A stretch of DNA of 64,000 nucleotides from Gordonia neofelifaecis NRRL B-59395 (GCF_000192435.1 NZ_AEUD01000004.1:1-64000), one strand, 5' to 3'. Positions 28,295-37,582 are shown, numbered from the stretch's first letter. The notes: generated by a model not told the origin, from the sequence alone. A program made the numbers and translations.

Positions 28295-28948
28295 ATGAAT
28301 CGGATGAATCGGTCCGCTGTGGCCCTCGGATCAGTTGTGGCCGCAGCGGCCACGGTGGCAGCTGTCGCAGGGCCCGCGAGCGCGGTACCTGCGCCCGGAT
28401 CTCCCGAGGGGGCGGTCACCTTCTCCGCACGTGATCTCGGTGGCTGCCGCGCCGAGTTCTCGATCGTCAACAAGACGAACGTGACGACATACACCATCGA
28501 TTGGCGAGTCGACGAGGAGGACGGCCGGACGATTGCTGGCATCGACTTCCCGGTCTACCGAACCGGCGGAATGTCCTCGAAGGCCAACTCGCCGACCTGG
28601 CCGGACGAGGTTCCCGCCAACACGGTCGACAATCGGACGATGGTCTCCGACCGTGATCCGGTGACGGCGACCTACATCCAGGACCTCAAGAATCCGACCG
28701 GCGAGTTCAAGCCGGCCCTGCCGAACCCGGATGCCGCGACCCACCGTGTCGATTACCGGATCGTCCTCGGTCCACCCGGGAACAACGGGCAGACGCCGAA
28801 TGAGCAGCCCGAATGGCTCGGCGACCGCCAGTGGCGCACGATCACCGTCACGGGTTGCGCCGCGGCACCGGATCCCGGAACAGGTTCCGTCGGCGGCGGA
28901 TCGTCGTCCGGTTCTCTCGGAGATCTGCTCGGCGGTCTCTTCGGCTGA
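28295..28948 (+). CDS. Secreted protein B of a tandem pair, unknown
   Basis: A 217-residue exported paralogue of the preceding gene. The signal peptide ends near GPASA-VP. The mature part aligns with protein A: VTFSARDLGGCRAEFSIVN with TALSAHDNGDCTVTITLTN, NVTTYTIDWRVDEEDG with NTTYYQPDWWFDQEG, and ITVTGC with VKVTGC, again followed by a Gly/Ser tail. ATG 28295 has GAAGGGA at good spacing; ATG 28292 directly before it is equally in frame. The intergenic gap of 149 bp holds AT-richer DNA that may be a second promoter. Function unknown. Confidence 0.8.
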   Translation: MNRMNRSAVALGSVVAAAATVAAVAGPASAVPAPGSPEGAVTFSARDLGGCRAEFSIVNKTNVTTYTIDWRVDEEDGRTIAGIDFPVYRTGGMSSKANSPTWPDEVPANTVDNRTMVSDRDPVTATYIQDLKNPTGEFKPALPNPDAATHRVDYRIVLGPPGNNGQTPNEQPEWLGDRQWRTITVTGCAAAPDPGTGSVGGGSSSGSLGDLLGGLFG

Positions 28949-29014
28949 CGCGGCGCTCGCCGGCGGGCGGTACGGGCGACGGCGTCACAGCCGGGCGAAC
29001 GGCGGATCGACGCA

Positions 29015-29962
29015 CTACTTGCCGTACCGCTGGGCCAGTTTCGCTTTCACATCCTGATCGGAGTCGTCCGCGACCGCGCCGCCACCGATCTCGGCGGTCT
29101 CCTTGGCGACCATGTCGTTGCCGGAGTAGGTGCTCGCTCCGCGGAGCTCGTCGCGAATCCGGTCGCGGTCCTTGCGCGGCGGCGGAGGCGGGGCATCGGA
29201 GCCGGCGTCGTCGGCGTTATGCTTCGCTGTCCGACGGGCTTTGACCTCCGAGTAGATGAAGTACGCCGCGCCGAGCGGCGCCATCACTCCGAACGCGAGC
29301 CACTGCAGGCCGTACGAGAGATACGGCCCCGACTCCAGCTGCGGCAGCGCGATCTCCCCGAGCGATCCCGGCTGATTCGGCGACAACTGGAGATAGAGTC
29401 GGTCGCTCGTCAGTGCCGTGCTCTCGCCGATCAGCCCGGTGTCGATCGTGTAGGCCGTTCGCACGCCGTTCTCGGTACGCGGCTCCTTGCCGGGGCTGGT
29501 GCTCTCGGTCTTCCGGAGCCGCGCGGTGATCGTCACCTCTTCGGTGGGGGCGGGCGGCACGTCGACGCGGTTGTTGTCAACGGGCCGGACGTAGCCGCGG
29601 TCGACGAACAGGACGCGATCGGTACCGGCGACCTGGAACGGCGTCACGACCTCGACCGCAGGCCGCTCGTCGACGACGCGGAGGCGGATCTGCACCTGCT
29701 TGTCGTCGAGGTAGTGTCCGGTGACCCGGACCTCCCGCCATTCGGAATCGGGGTCCAGCGGTCGTCCGGCGGGGGCCAGCTCATCGATCGGGACCGGCTG
29801 CGTGGACTCGGCGGTGCGGATCAGATCGTTGCGGTGCTCGGTGTCCGAGTTCTTGCCCAGCTGCCACGGCGCCAGCACCGTGAAGCAGGCTGCGGCGAAG
29901 GTGACCACGAAGACCGCGAGCAGCAGCCATCCGGGCCGAAGGAAAGACTTGAGCACACGCAC
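29015..29962 (-). CDS. SURF1 family cytochrome oxidase assembly protein
   Basis: A 315-residue SURF1-type protein, thought to help assemble haem-copper oxidase (here the aa3 oxidase of the bcc-aa3 chain). It has the two-helix plan: membrane segment 1 at about 11-30, a large external domain with PWQLGKN, VTGHYLDDKQ and VLFVDRGYV, and segment 2 in YGLQWLAFGVMAPLGAAYFI. A proline-rich and charged cytoplasmic tail of about 75 residues is longer than in mitochondrial SURF1. Its neighbour ptpA lies 34 bp upstream in the same direction, the Rv2235-Rv2234 arrangement. Confidence 0.9.
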   Translation of the reverse strand: MRVLKSFLRPGWLLLAVFVVTFAAACFTVLAPWQLGKNSDTEHRNDLIRTAESTQPVPIDELAPAGRPLDPDSEWREVRVTGHYLDDKQVQIRLRVVDERPAVEVVTPFQVAGTDRVLFVDRGYVRPVDNNRVDVPPAPTEEVTITARLRKTESTSPGKEPRTENGVRTAYTIDTGLIGESTALTSDRLYLQLSPNQPGSLGEIALPQLESGPYLSYGLQWLAFGVMAPLGAAYFIYSEVKARRTAKHNADDAGSDAPPPPPRKDRDRIRDELRGASTYSGNDMVAKETAEIGGGAVADDSDQDVKAKLAQRYGK

Positions 29963-29996
29963 GGCTCCAGATTACTGGCCGTCGTGTGCTCGCCCG

Positions 29997-30485
29997 TCAG
30001 GCGTCGTCGGCCAACGTGGCGTGCACCCACGCCAGAAGGCCTGGAACTGCGGCTTCGATCTGCTCGCGGACGAGTGTGAAATCGGCCGGGCTGCCGTAGA
30101 ACGGGTCCGGGACGTCGGGACCGTCGGCGTGGGGGTCGAAACTGCGCAGCAGTCGAACACGGTCGCCGAGGCGTTTGCGCTCCAATTCGGCGACGTGGCC
30201 GGAGTCCGCCGCCACCAGCAGATCCGCGGACAGGTGGTCCGGGGTCAGCTGAGCGGCGACGTGATGGTCGGAGTACCCGTGGGCGAGGAGTTCGGTGCGC
30301 GCGCGATTGTCGGCGGGTTCGCCGATGTGCCAACCGCCGGTGCCTGCGCTGCTGACACGCACCCGATCGGTCAGGCCCTCCTCTTCGACGGCGGCGGTGA
30401 AGATCGACTCCGCCATCGGGGACCGACAGATGTTGCCGGAGCAGACGAAGCACACGTGCAGTTGGCGGGGCGAGTTGTCAGACAC
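29997..30485 (-). CDS. ptpA: Low-molecular-weight protein tyrosine phosphatase PtpA
   Basis: A 162-residue phosphatase with the CX5R signature C15-SGNIC-R21 in VCFVCSGNICRSPMAES and the general acid Asp in PDVPDPFYG. It removes phosphate from protein tyrosines; in M. tuberculosis the orthologue is secreted and acts in host macrophages, but a free-living relative more likely uses it internally. GTG 30485 is preferred, with GAGG upstream; it overlaps the stop of the HAD gene by 8 bp, so the two are translationally coupled. An in-frame GTG at 30497 would add four residues. Confidence 0.93.
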   Translation of the reverse strand: MSDNSPRQLHVCFVCSGNICRSPMAESIFTAAVEEEGLTDRVRVSSAGTGGWHIGEPADNRARTELLAHGYSDHHVAAQLTPDHLSADLLVAADSGHVAELERKRLGDRVRLLRSFDPHADGPDVPDPFYGSPADFTLVREQIEAAVPGLLAWVHATLADDA

Positions 30486-31209
30486 CGAGTTCCTCACGCA
30501 ATCGCTGGACCGAGTCGACGGTCCATTGGTCGGTCGTGCGGCCGGCCACGCGGCCGAGTCCGGCGGCGGCCTGGGCGGCCTCGAGTTCCCCCGGCGGAGC
30601 GTATCCCCACCTCACCCCGATCGTCGGGATGCCGTGTGCGGCCGCTCCGAGTACATCGTGCGATCGATCGCCGATCATCACGACTCGTGGCGTTGTCACA
30701 TTCGACTGTAATACGTCCAGCACGTGATCGATGACGTCTGCCTTGGTCGGGCGTGTGCCGTCGTCGCTCGCACCGGCAACGTGAGTGAAGTACGGTGCCA
30801 GCCCGAAATGCTCGACGATCCGGCGCGCGATCGGCTCGTTCTTACTGGTCGCGACCGCCATCGTCCGGCCCGCGGCGGCGAGGTCGGCGATCAGCTCGCC
30901 CATGCCGTCGAACACCCGGTTCTCCAACCAGCCGACCCGGTGATAGCGCTCGCGGTAGGCGGCGACGGCCGCGGTGATCTGCGCGTCGTCGAGACCGTAC
31001 GCCGCCATGGAGGCCCGCAGCGGCGGTCCGACGATCCCGCGCAGGAAGTCGGCGGACGGCGCCTCCACACCGATTCGCCCGAGCGCGTGGACATAGGACC
31101 GCGTGATGCCCTCGTGGCTGTCGGTGATGGTGCCGTCGAGATCGAACAGCAGGACGGTGCCGGGGTCGTCGGCGCGCACGGGCGCGGGGCTGGAACTCAC
31201 CCGACCCAT
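30478..31209 (-). CDS. HAD family phosphatase (phosphoglycolate phosphatase-like)
   Basis: A 243-residue haloacid dehalogenase superfamily protein with motif I DLDGT (Asp23, Asp25), motif II in AVATSKNEP and motif III/IV in VVMIGDRSHDVLGAAAHG, with a helical cap between. It overlaps ptpA downstream. In M. tuberculosis the gene next to ptpA is ptkA, a HAD-fold protein reported to phosphorylate PtpA, so this may be its counterpart, but the sequence is that of an ordinary phosphatase. ATG 31209 is used; GTG 31200 is an alternative and neither has a strong binding site. It is divergent from cobC across 22 bp. Confidence 0.85.
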   Translation of the reverse strand: MGRVSSSPAPVRADDPGTVLLFDLDGTITDSHEGITRSYVHALGRIGVEAPSADFLRGIVGPPLRASMAAYGLDDAQITAAVAAYRERYHRVGWLENRVFDGMGELIADLAAAGRTMAVATSKNEPIARRIVEHFGLAPYFTHVAGASDDGTRPTKADVIDHVLDVLQSNVTTPRVVMIGDRSHDVLGAAAHGIPTIGVRWGYAPPGELEAAQAAAGLGRVAGRTTDQWTVDSVQRLREELGV

Positions 31210-31231
31210 CGTGCACGTAGTGTCGACGATC

Positions 31232-32353
31232 ATGACATCGGGCACTGTGAACCCACCGGGGAATCCGCTGCCGGGCTCCGCCGAGCTCTTCGACCCCGAC
31301 CGGCACGGCGATGAGGACGCCGCGCCCGGCGTCCTCGATTTCGCGGTGAACGTCCGGCCGGGGCCACCGGACTTCCTGGCGTCGGCGCTCGGCCGCCGGA
31401 TCGCCGATCTCGGCGCCTATCCGAGCACTGCCGACGTCGACGCGGCGACCCGGGCGGTGGCCGACCTTCACGGCCGCGACCCGTCGGAAGTGCTGCTGCT
31501 CGGTGGCGCCGCTGAGGGCTTCGAGCTGCTGGCCAAGCTGAATGCACGCCACGCGGCGCTGATCCAGCCGTCGTTCACCGAGCCCCGGCGCGTGCTCGAG
31601 GCCGCGGGCACCCGGATCTCCGACGTCGTCCTCGCCGAGCCGTGGACGCTGGGCGGGGCGGTCGTGCCCGACGACGCGGATCTGGTGGTGCTCGGCAACC
31701 CCACCAATCCGACCTCGGTGCTGCACGGCCGCGCGCAGATCGACGACCTGCGTCGTCCCGGACGGATCATCGTGGTGGACGAGGCCTTCGCGGACCTCAC
31801 CGTCGGCGCCGACGGCAGGCACGAGCCGGAGTCGCTGGCCGGGGAGGTCGCAGACGACCTGATCGTGATCCGATCCATCACCAAGACCTTCGCGCTCGCC
31901 GGGCTGCGTGCCGGCTATCTCCTCGCGTCGGCCGAGGTGGTCGGACGACTGGAGCATGGGCGCAGGCACTGGCCGCTCGGCACGCTGGCGTTGGTGGCGC
32001 TCGAGACATGCCTGGGGCCGACCGGTCAGCAATACGCGCGCGAGCAGGCCAGCCGAGTCGCGGCCGATCGCGACGGTCTGCTCGGCCGCCTCGCGACGAT
32101 CGGGCTGGTGCCTGCCGGGCCGCCCGCCGCATCATATGTGATGGTCCGGGTGCCGCACGCGCTCGAGGTGAAGGACGGCCTGCGTCGCCGCGGCATCGCC
32201 GTGCGGAGTTGCGCGAACTTCGTCGGGCTCGACGCCGACCACCTGCGGATCGCGGTCCGCGGACCGGAACAGACCGACGCGCTGATCGCGGCGATGCAAG
32301 ATGTGATGGCAGAGGTCCGACAGCGCCGCGGCGCGGAGAGCGAGGTCCGATGA
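31232..32353 (+). CDS. cobC: PLP-dependent aminotransferase-like CobC (threonine-phosphate decarboxylase family)
   Basis: A 373-residue fold-type I PLP enzyme related to histidinol-phosphate aminotransferase. The cofactor lysine is K218 in SITKTFALAGLRAGY; Asp183 in IIVVDEAFADL and Asn156 in LGNPTNPTSV complete the PLP site. In cobalamin-making bacteria this family decarboxylates threonine phosphate to aminopropanol phosphate, the moiety CobD attaches. It heads a four-gene overlapping operon with NIF3, zinc-ribbon and phosphatase genes, as Rv2231c does. Aminotransferase activity on another substrate remains possible. Confidence 0.88.
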   Translation: MTSGTVNPPGNPLPGSAELFDPDRHGDEDAAPGVLDFAVNVRPGPPDFLASALGRRIADLGAYPSTADVDAATRAVADLHGRDPSEVLLLGGAAEGFELLAKLNARHAALIQPSFTEPRRVLEAAGTRISDVVLAEPWTLGGAVVPDDADLVVLGNPTNPTSVLHGRAQIDDLRRPGRIIVVDEAFADLTVGADGRHEPESLAGEVADDLIVIRSITKTFALAGLRAGYLLASAEVVGRLEHGRRHWPLGTLALVALETCLGPTGQQYAREQASRVAADRDGLLGRLATIGLVPAGPPAASYVMVRVPHALEVKDGLRRRGIAVRSCANFVGLDADHLRIAVRGPEQTDALIAAMQDVMAEVRQRRGAESEVR

Positions 32354-33480
32354 GTCCCCGGGTGAGCGACGTCGTCGCGGAACTGGAACGCAGGTACCCG
32401 CCGAGTCTGGCCGAGAGCTGGGACGCGGTCGGTCTGGTGTGCGGTGATCGCGCGGAGTCCGCACGCCGGGTGCTGGTCTGCGTCGACGTGACCGACGCCG
32501 TGGTGGACGCGGCGCTGGCCGACGGCGTCGAGCTGATCGTCGCGCACCATCCGCTGCTGATGCGCGGGGCCACGTCGGTCGCCGCGGATACCTCGAAGGG
32601 CCGGATCGTGCACCGGCTGATCCGCGGTGGGTGCGGACTGTTCTCGGCGCACACCAATGCGGACAAGGCGCGCAGCGGGGTGTCCGACGCCCTCGCCGAG
32701 GTCCTCGGAGTCCTGGATACGGTCCCGCTGGCGGCCGAGCCCGTCGCACCGCTCGACAAGTGGATCGTGATGGTGCCCGAGGGCAATGCCGACCAGGTCA
32801 GCGAGGCGATGTTCGGTGCGGGTGCCGGCGCGATCGGCGACTATCGCGACTGCCAGTGGAGCGTGGTCGGCACCGGCCAATTCCTGCCGATGGACGGGGC
32901 CGAGCCCGCGGTCGGCGCCGTCGGGAACCTGACGCGCGTCGACGAGGAGCGACTCGAGATGGTCGCGCCGCGCGGTCGCCGGGGCATGGTGCTGGAAGCG
33001 CTGCGCGCGGCGCACCCCTACGAGGAGCCGGCGTTCGACGTCTTCGAGCAGGCCGCCGTGGGCAGTGACGTCGGTCTGGGACGGATCGGCAGGCTGCCGA
33101 CCGCGATGACGTTCGCGGACTTCGTCGATCACGCCGGCCGGGTGTTGCCGAAGGCGTCGTGGCCGATCCGGGGAGCGGGCGATCCCGATGCCAGGATCGA
33201 GACCGTCGCGGTCTGCGGCGGTGCGGGCGATTCCCTGATCGGCGCCGCGGCCGCCGCGGGCGCGGACGTCTACCTGACCGGCGATCTGCGGCATCACGTG
33301 GTCGACGAGGCGCGTCGCACCGCCGGTCCGGCCCTGGTCGATGCCGGACATTGGGCGACCGAATTCCCCTGGTGCGCCACCGTCGCCGATATCCTGACCG
33401 AGATCGGTTGCCAGGCAACTGTTTTTGAAGACGCTACCGACCCCTTTGCGGTGGTCCCCGGTTCGAAGGAGAACTCGTGA
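32350..33480 (+). CDS. NIF3/YbgI family dinuclear-metal protein
   Basis: A 376-residue member of the NIF3 (GTP cyclohydrolase I type 2-like) family. Metal ligands are in AHHPLLM (His66, His67), FSAHTNADKA, and the C-terminal GHWATEFPW. The length fits the longer bacterial form with a PII-like insertion between the two halves (about 120-240, including AAHPYEEPAFDV). The family hydrolyses or rearranges small molecules around two metal ions, but its physiological task is unsettled. The ATG overlaps the cobC stop (ATGA) and its own stop overlaps the next gene (GTGA). Confidence 0.9.
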   Translation: MSPRVSDVVAELERRYPPSLAESWDAVGLVCGDRAESARRVLVCVDVTDAVVDAALADGVELIVAHHPLLMRGATSVAADTSKGRIVHRLIRGGCGLFSAHTNADKARSGVSDALAEVLGVLDTVPLAAEPVAPLDKWIVMVPEGNADQVSEAMFGAGAGAIGDYRDCQWSVVGTGQFLPMDGAEPAVGAVGNLTRVDEERLEMVAPRGRRGMVLEALRAAHPYEEPAFDVFEQAAVGSDVGLGRIGRLPTAMTFADFVDHAGRVLPKASWPIRGAGDPDARIETVAVCGGAGDSLIGAAAAAGADVYLTGDLRHHVVDEARRTAGPALVDAGHWATEFPWCATVADILTEIGCQATVFEDATDPFAVVPGSKENS

Positions 33481-34235
33481 AGGTTCCGAACGCTCAGCAG
33501 CGGCAGCTGCTCGATCTCGCCGAACTCGACGCCGACATCGCCAAGGCGCGCCACGAGCGCCGCAACCTGCCGGAGGACGCCGCGCTGGCCGAACTGGCGA
33601 CCGAGATGGAGACCATTCGCGAGGACCGGGCGCGCGCCCAGGTGGCCGTCGACGATCTGCAGACCGAGTACGAGCGGGTGGACGCCGAGCTGACCGGGAC
33701 GTCGGAGCACCTGCGACGCGACCGGTCGCAGATCGATTCGGGGTCCCTCAACCACAAGGCGCTCTCGGAACTGCAGCACGAGGTGACCGGACTCGAGCGT
33801 CGAGCCGAAGCGCTGGAGACCGAACTGCTCGAGGTGATGGAGCAGCAGGAGGCCACCGGCGTCGAAGCCGAGCGCACGGAGGCGGCCCTGCTGCACGCCA
33901 CCGAGCGCGAACTCGATCTGATCTCTCGTCGCGACGCCGCGGGGATCGCGGTCGACGAGCGCGTCGAAGATCTGGAGACCAAGCGGTCGGCGGCCGCCGA
34001 CGGAATCGACGCGGCCCTGCTGGCGATCTACGAGAAGCTTCGCAGTCAGGGAAAGGTCGGCGCCGGACTGGTGCGGCAGCGCCGGTGCGGTGCGTGCCGG
34101 ATGGAGATGGACCCGCGGACGCTCGCGGGCATCGCCGCCGCGGACGATGACGAGGTGCTGCGGTGCGAGGAATGCGGCGCGATCATGGTGCGGACCGAGC
34201 AGTCGGGTCTGCCCAAGCCGGGGTCGCCCGAGTGA
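33477..34235 (+). CDS. Coiled-coil protein with C-terminal C4 zinc ribbon
   Basis: A 252-residue protein consisting of a long helical hairpin (about residues 15-195, heptad-like with many E, R, A and L) and a zinc ribbon formed by Cys204, Cys207, Cys230 and Cys233 (RRCGACRME and RCEECGAI). This matches the CT398-like family found beside NIF3 in many bacteria and Rv2229c. Proposed roles include nucleic-acid or flagellar/secretion adaptor functions; none is settled. It has a GTG start overlapping the upstream stop, and its stop overlaps the phosphatase start. Confidence 0.88.
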   Translation: MKVPNAQQRQLLDLAELDADIAKARHERRNLPEDAALAELATEMETIREDRARAQVAVDDLQTEYERVDAELTGTSEHLRRDRSQIDSGSLNHKALSELQHEVTGLERRAEALETELLEVMEQQEATGVEAERTEAALLHATERELDLISRRDAAGIAVDERVEDLETKRSAAADGIDAALLAIYEKLRSQGKVGAGLVRQRRCGACRMEMDPRTLAGIAAADDDEVLRCEECGAIMVRTEQSGLPKPGSPE

Positions 34236-34891
34236 GCGGTTCCGCTGCGCCCAGCTGGCAGGGGCAGATGGCCGAGCCCACCCGGATCGTCCTGCTGAGG
34301 CACGGGCAGACGGCGCTGTCGGTGGACCGCCGCTACTCGGGGCGCGGAAACCCCGAGCTGACCGACCTCGGGCGATCGCAGGCCGCCGCCGCGGGTGCCC
34401 GAATCGGGTGCGGTGCGCTCGGGCCGATCGACGCGGTGCTGTCCTCGCCGCTGACCAGGACCGTGGAGACCGCGCGCGCGGCCGCCGACGCTCTCGGCCT
34501 GGAGGTCGAGGTCTGCGACGGGCTGATCGAGACCGACTTCGGCGCCTGGGAGGGGCTGACGTTCCGTGAGGCGGCCGAGAGCGATCCGCAGTTGCACCGC
34601 AGCTGGTTGGGCGACCCGGCGGTCGCGCCGCCCGGCGGTGAGAGCTTCGCCGCGGTGGGCGAGCGGATCGCGACCACGCGAGCCGACATCGTCAGTCGAT
34701 TCCCCGGCCGGACGGTGCTGGCCGTCTCGCACGTCACGCCGATCAAGACGATGCTGCGCCAGGCGCTCACCGTCGGCCCCGAACTGCTCTTTCGGCTGCA
34801 CCTCGACCTGGCGTCGATCTCCATCGTCGAGTTCTATCCCGACGGTGGCTCGGTGGTCCGGCTCGTCAACGACACCGCGCATCTGCAGTAG
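34232..34891 (+). CDS. Histidine phosphatase family protein (CobC-type acid phosphatase)
   Basis: A 219-residue phosphoglycerate-mutase-fold phosphatase. The phosphohistidine is His24 in VLLRHGQTALS; the second core appears as SSPLTRTVETARAAA, the acid-base Glu lies in IETDFGAWEGLTF, and the second His in LAVSHVTPIK. In M. tuberculosis the matching gene Rv2228c encodes an RNase HI domain fused in front of an alpha-ribazole phosphatase-like domain. Here only 15-20 residues precede the phosphatase, so the RNase part is absent. The GTGA-overlapping start 34232 fits the operon pattern; ATG 34268 is also possible. A cobalamin role is inferred. Confidence 0.88.
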   Translation: MSGSAAPSWQGQMAEPTRIVLLRHGQTALSVDRRYSGRGNPELTDLGRSQAAAAGARIGCGALGPIDAVLSSPLTRTVETARAAADALGLEVEVCDGLIETDFGAWEGLTFREAAESDPQLHRSWLGDPAVAPPGGESFAAVGERIATTRADIVSRFPGRTVLAVSHVTPIKTMLRQALTVGPELLFRLHLDLASISIVEFYPDGGSVVRLVNDTAHLQ

Positions 34892-34908
34892 ACGCGGCCA
34901 TTCGTCGT

Positions 34909-34931
34909 CCCCGGACTCCGGGGGCTATTCT
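34909..34931 (+). promoter_or_regulatory. Operon terminator hairpin and rnpB promoter
   Basis: CCCCGG-ACT-CCGGGG (34909-34923) followed by CTATTCTT is a terminator-like hairpin for the cobC operon. TATTCT at 34926-34931 lies seven bases before the first base of RNase P RNA, fitting a -10 element. Confidence 0.5.
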
Positions 34932-34938
34932 TGATCTC

Positions 34939-35361
<423 letters not shown>

Positions 35362-35558
35362 TCTCACCGCTCGGTGGCGTCACGGTCAGGTCAATCGGCG
35401 ATCACGATTCGGGTACGTCACCCGCCGCGTATCGCCCATTCGTCCCGACACGCACATCGTCCGGTCGTGTCATCGGATCGAACGACATAGCATTCGCCAG
35501 ACGCGCGTCCGGGGAGGAACGGCGTGCGTCGGACACCCGCACACCCAGGGGGAAATCT

Positions 35559-36128
35559 ATGAACGTCAATGCCAAGCGCGCCGCAATCGTCGTGGCCGCC
35601 GTCGGGTCGATCGGCCTGCTCGGTACCGCGTGCTCGTCGAACGACGACTCGGCGGCGAACTCGTCGACGCCGGCCGCGGCCAGTTCGGAGAACGGCGGCA
35701 CCGGAGCCTCGGACCAGAACGGGGCGGGATCGTCGAAGCCGACCGCGATCAAGACCGACACCGAATTGACGACCGCGGACGGGCAGCAGGTCACCATCTC
35801 GAACGAGGCGATCGCCGAATCGTACGGTACCCGCGGGGGACCGGACGGCTACCTCGGCAAGCCCCTCGGCCCCGTCGTGAAGCTCAAGACCGGCGGAGAG
35901 TTCATCACTTTCGAGAACGGTTCGCTGTACCAGAATCCGAAGTCCGGCGAGGTGTACGCGGTCCACGGGAAGATCGGTGACGAGTGGGGCACGCTGAATC
36001 ACGAAGAGGGCAGGCTCGGTTACCCGACGAGTGAGGAGAGCCAGGCGGACGGCGGTCTGAAGCAGACCTACGACAACGGCGCCATCACCTTCGTCGACGG
36101 CAAGGTGACTGTCACACCAGCGGGCTGA
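35559..36128 (+). CDS. Lipoprotein with LGFP repeats
   Basis: A 189-residue lipoprotein: signal peptide to residue 24, lipobox LGTAC with Cys25, a flexible Ser/Ala/Gly linker to about 60, then a domain with LGFP-type repeats (GGPDGYLGKPLGPV, GEFITFENGSLYQN, EEGRLGYPTSEE, GAITFVDG). LGFP repeats bind or sit in the cell wall of mycolate-containing bacteria, often attached to mycolyltransferases. This protein has the repeats without an enzyme domain. The ATG follows AGGGGGA. Probably an outer-envelope structural or anchoring protein. Confidence 0.85.
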   Translation: MNVNAKRAAIVVAAVGSIGLLGTACSSNDDSAANSSTPAAASSENGGTGASDQNGAGSSKPTAIKTDTELTTADGQQVTISNEAIAESYGTRGGPDGYLGKPLGPVVKLKTGGEFITFENGSLYQNPKSGEVYAVHGKIGDEWGTLNHEEGRLGYPTSEESQADGGLKQTYDNGAITFVDGKVTVTPAG

Positions 36129-36151
36129 TCCCGGCTCTATGCTCTAGAACC

Positions 36152-37582
36152 ATGCAGCGCAGGATGCGGGCGCCGGCGATCGATTTCGCTCGATTGCGGC
36201 GCGACATGGGGATCGTCAATGGGTTCTCCGCCGAGGTGGAACGACAGGCGGCATCCGCAGTCGACCGATTCGCCGACGCTCGCATCGACCGCACCGACCT
36301 CGAACTGGTCACCATCGATCCGCCCGGATCGAAGGACCTGGATCAGGCGGTCCGGGTGGTCCGGCACGACGGATCGGACGACGCGGGCTTCCTGGTCCAC
36401 TACGCGATCGCCGACGTGGCGGCGCTGGTGGAGCCGGGCAGCGCGCTCGATCTGGAGAGCCGCCGGCGTGGCCAGACGATCTACTTCCCGGACGGGAGCG
36501 TTCCGCTGCATCCGCGGGCGCTGTCGGAAGGCGTCGGGTCACTGCTGCCCGAACAGCCCCGACCGGCGGTGCTCTGGACCGTCGACGTCGCGGCCGACGG
36601 CGAATGCCGATCGGTGGAGGTACAGCGTGCGACGGTGACCTCGCGCGCTCGCCTCGACTACGCGGGTGTGATGGCCGACCTCGACGCCGGTCGTCTGCAC
36701 CCCGCGGTCGCCGCGCTGCCGGACTTCGGCCGCACCAGGCTCGCGTGGTCGTTGCGACGCGGATCGGTGCAGCTCGATCTGCCCGACCAGGAGATCGTGC
36801 CGCACGAGCCGGGGCGGGCGTGGACGCTGCGGCTGGCCCCGCGTACCCCCGCCGATCAGTGGAATGCACAGGTGTCGTTGCTGATCGGGATGTGTGCGGG
36901 CCGGATTCAGCAGCAGGCGGGGGTCGGCCTGCTGCGAACGCTGCCGCCGGCGTCCGACGACGCCGTGGCCGATCTCCGGCGCGCGGCGCAGCACCTGCAG
37001 ATCCCGTGGACCGACGGATTCTCCCCGGGCGAGTTCCTCGCGACACTGCAACCGGATGCACCGACGACACTCGCGTTGATGAGCGTCGGCGCGCGACTGA
37101 TGCGCGGAGCCGGGTACCTGGCGCTCGACGCCGAATCCACGCGACTCCCGGTGGAGCGGCTCGAGCACGCCGGCGTCGGCGGGCTGTACGCCCACGTCAC
37201 CGCGCCGCTTCGGCGACTCGGCGATCGCTTCGCCACCGAGGCGTGCCTGGCGGTCACCGCGGGCGACGCGGTGCCGGACTGGGCGCTGACCGCGCTGCCC
37301 GCACTGCCCAAGACGATGAGCGGATCGGACTCGGTCGCAGCGACCGCGGAGCGCAAGAGTGTCGACCTCACCGAGTCCGTCGTGCTGTCGGACCAGGTGG
37401 GCCAGCGGTTCGACGCCGTCGTGATGCGCGGCCGCGACGGCAAGCGGGCGCCGGAGATCTTCATCGAGTCACCGGCGATCGTCGCACGATGTGAGAACGC
37501 GCCCGACGCGGGCACGCGCTGCGTCGTGGAGGTGACCGCCGCCGATCCGTCGGTGCCGGAGGTGTCGTTCCGGGCGGTGTGA
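36152..37582 (+). CDS. RNB-domain ribonuclease (RNase II/R-like)
   Basis: A 476-residue protein built around an RNB exonuclease domain. The metal-binding aspartates are in TIDPPGSKDLDQAV (Asp56, Asp62, Asp64), followed by VHYAIADVAALV (Asp88) and RRRGQTIYFPDGSVPLHP. Compared with RNase R it lacks the N-terminal cold-shock domains, and the C-terminal S1 region is reduced to a short beta-rich tail. Compact RNB proteins of this length are widespread in actinobacteria; 3'-5' RNA degradation is expected. Its start lies 24 bp after the LGFP lipoprotein gene, so they may be co-transcribed. Confidence 0.85.
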   Translation: MQRRMRAPAIDFARLRRDMGIVNGFSAEVERQAASAVDRFADARIDRTDLELVTIDPPGSKDLDQAVRVVRHDGSDDAGFLVHYAIADVAALVEPGSALDLESRRRGQTIYFPDGSVPLHPRALSEGVGSLLPEQPRPAVLWTVDVAADGECRSVEVQRATVTSRARLDYAGVMADLDAGRLHPAVAALPDFGRTRLAWSLRRGSVQLDLPDQEIVPHEPGRAWTLRLAPRTPADQWNAQVSLLIGMCAGRIQQQAGVGLLRTLPPASDDAVADLRRAAQHLQIPWTDGFSPGEFLATLQPDAPTTLALMSVGARLMRGAGYLALDAESTRLPVERLEHAGVGGLYAHVTAPLRRLGDRFATEACLAVTAGDAVPDWALTALPALPKTMSGSDSVAATAERKSVDLTESVVLSDQVGQRFDAVVMRGRDGKRAPEIFIESPAIVARCENAPDAGTRCVVEVTAADPSVPEVSFRAV

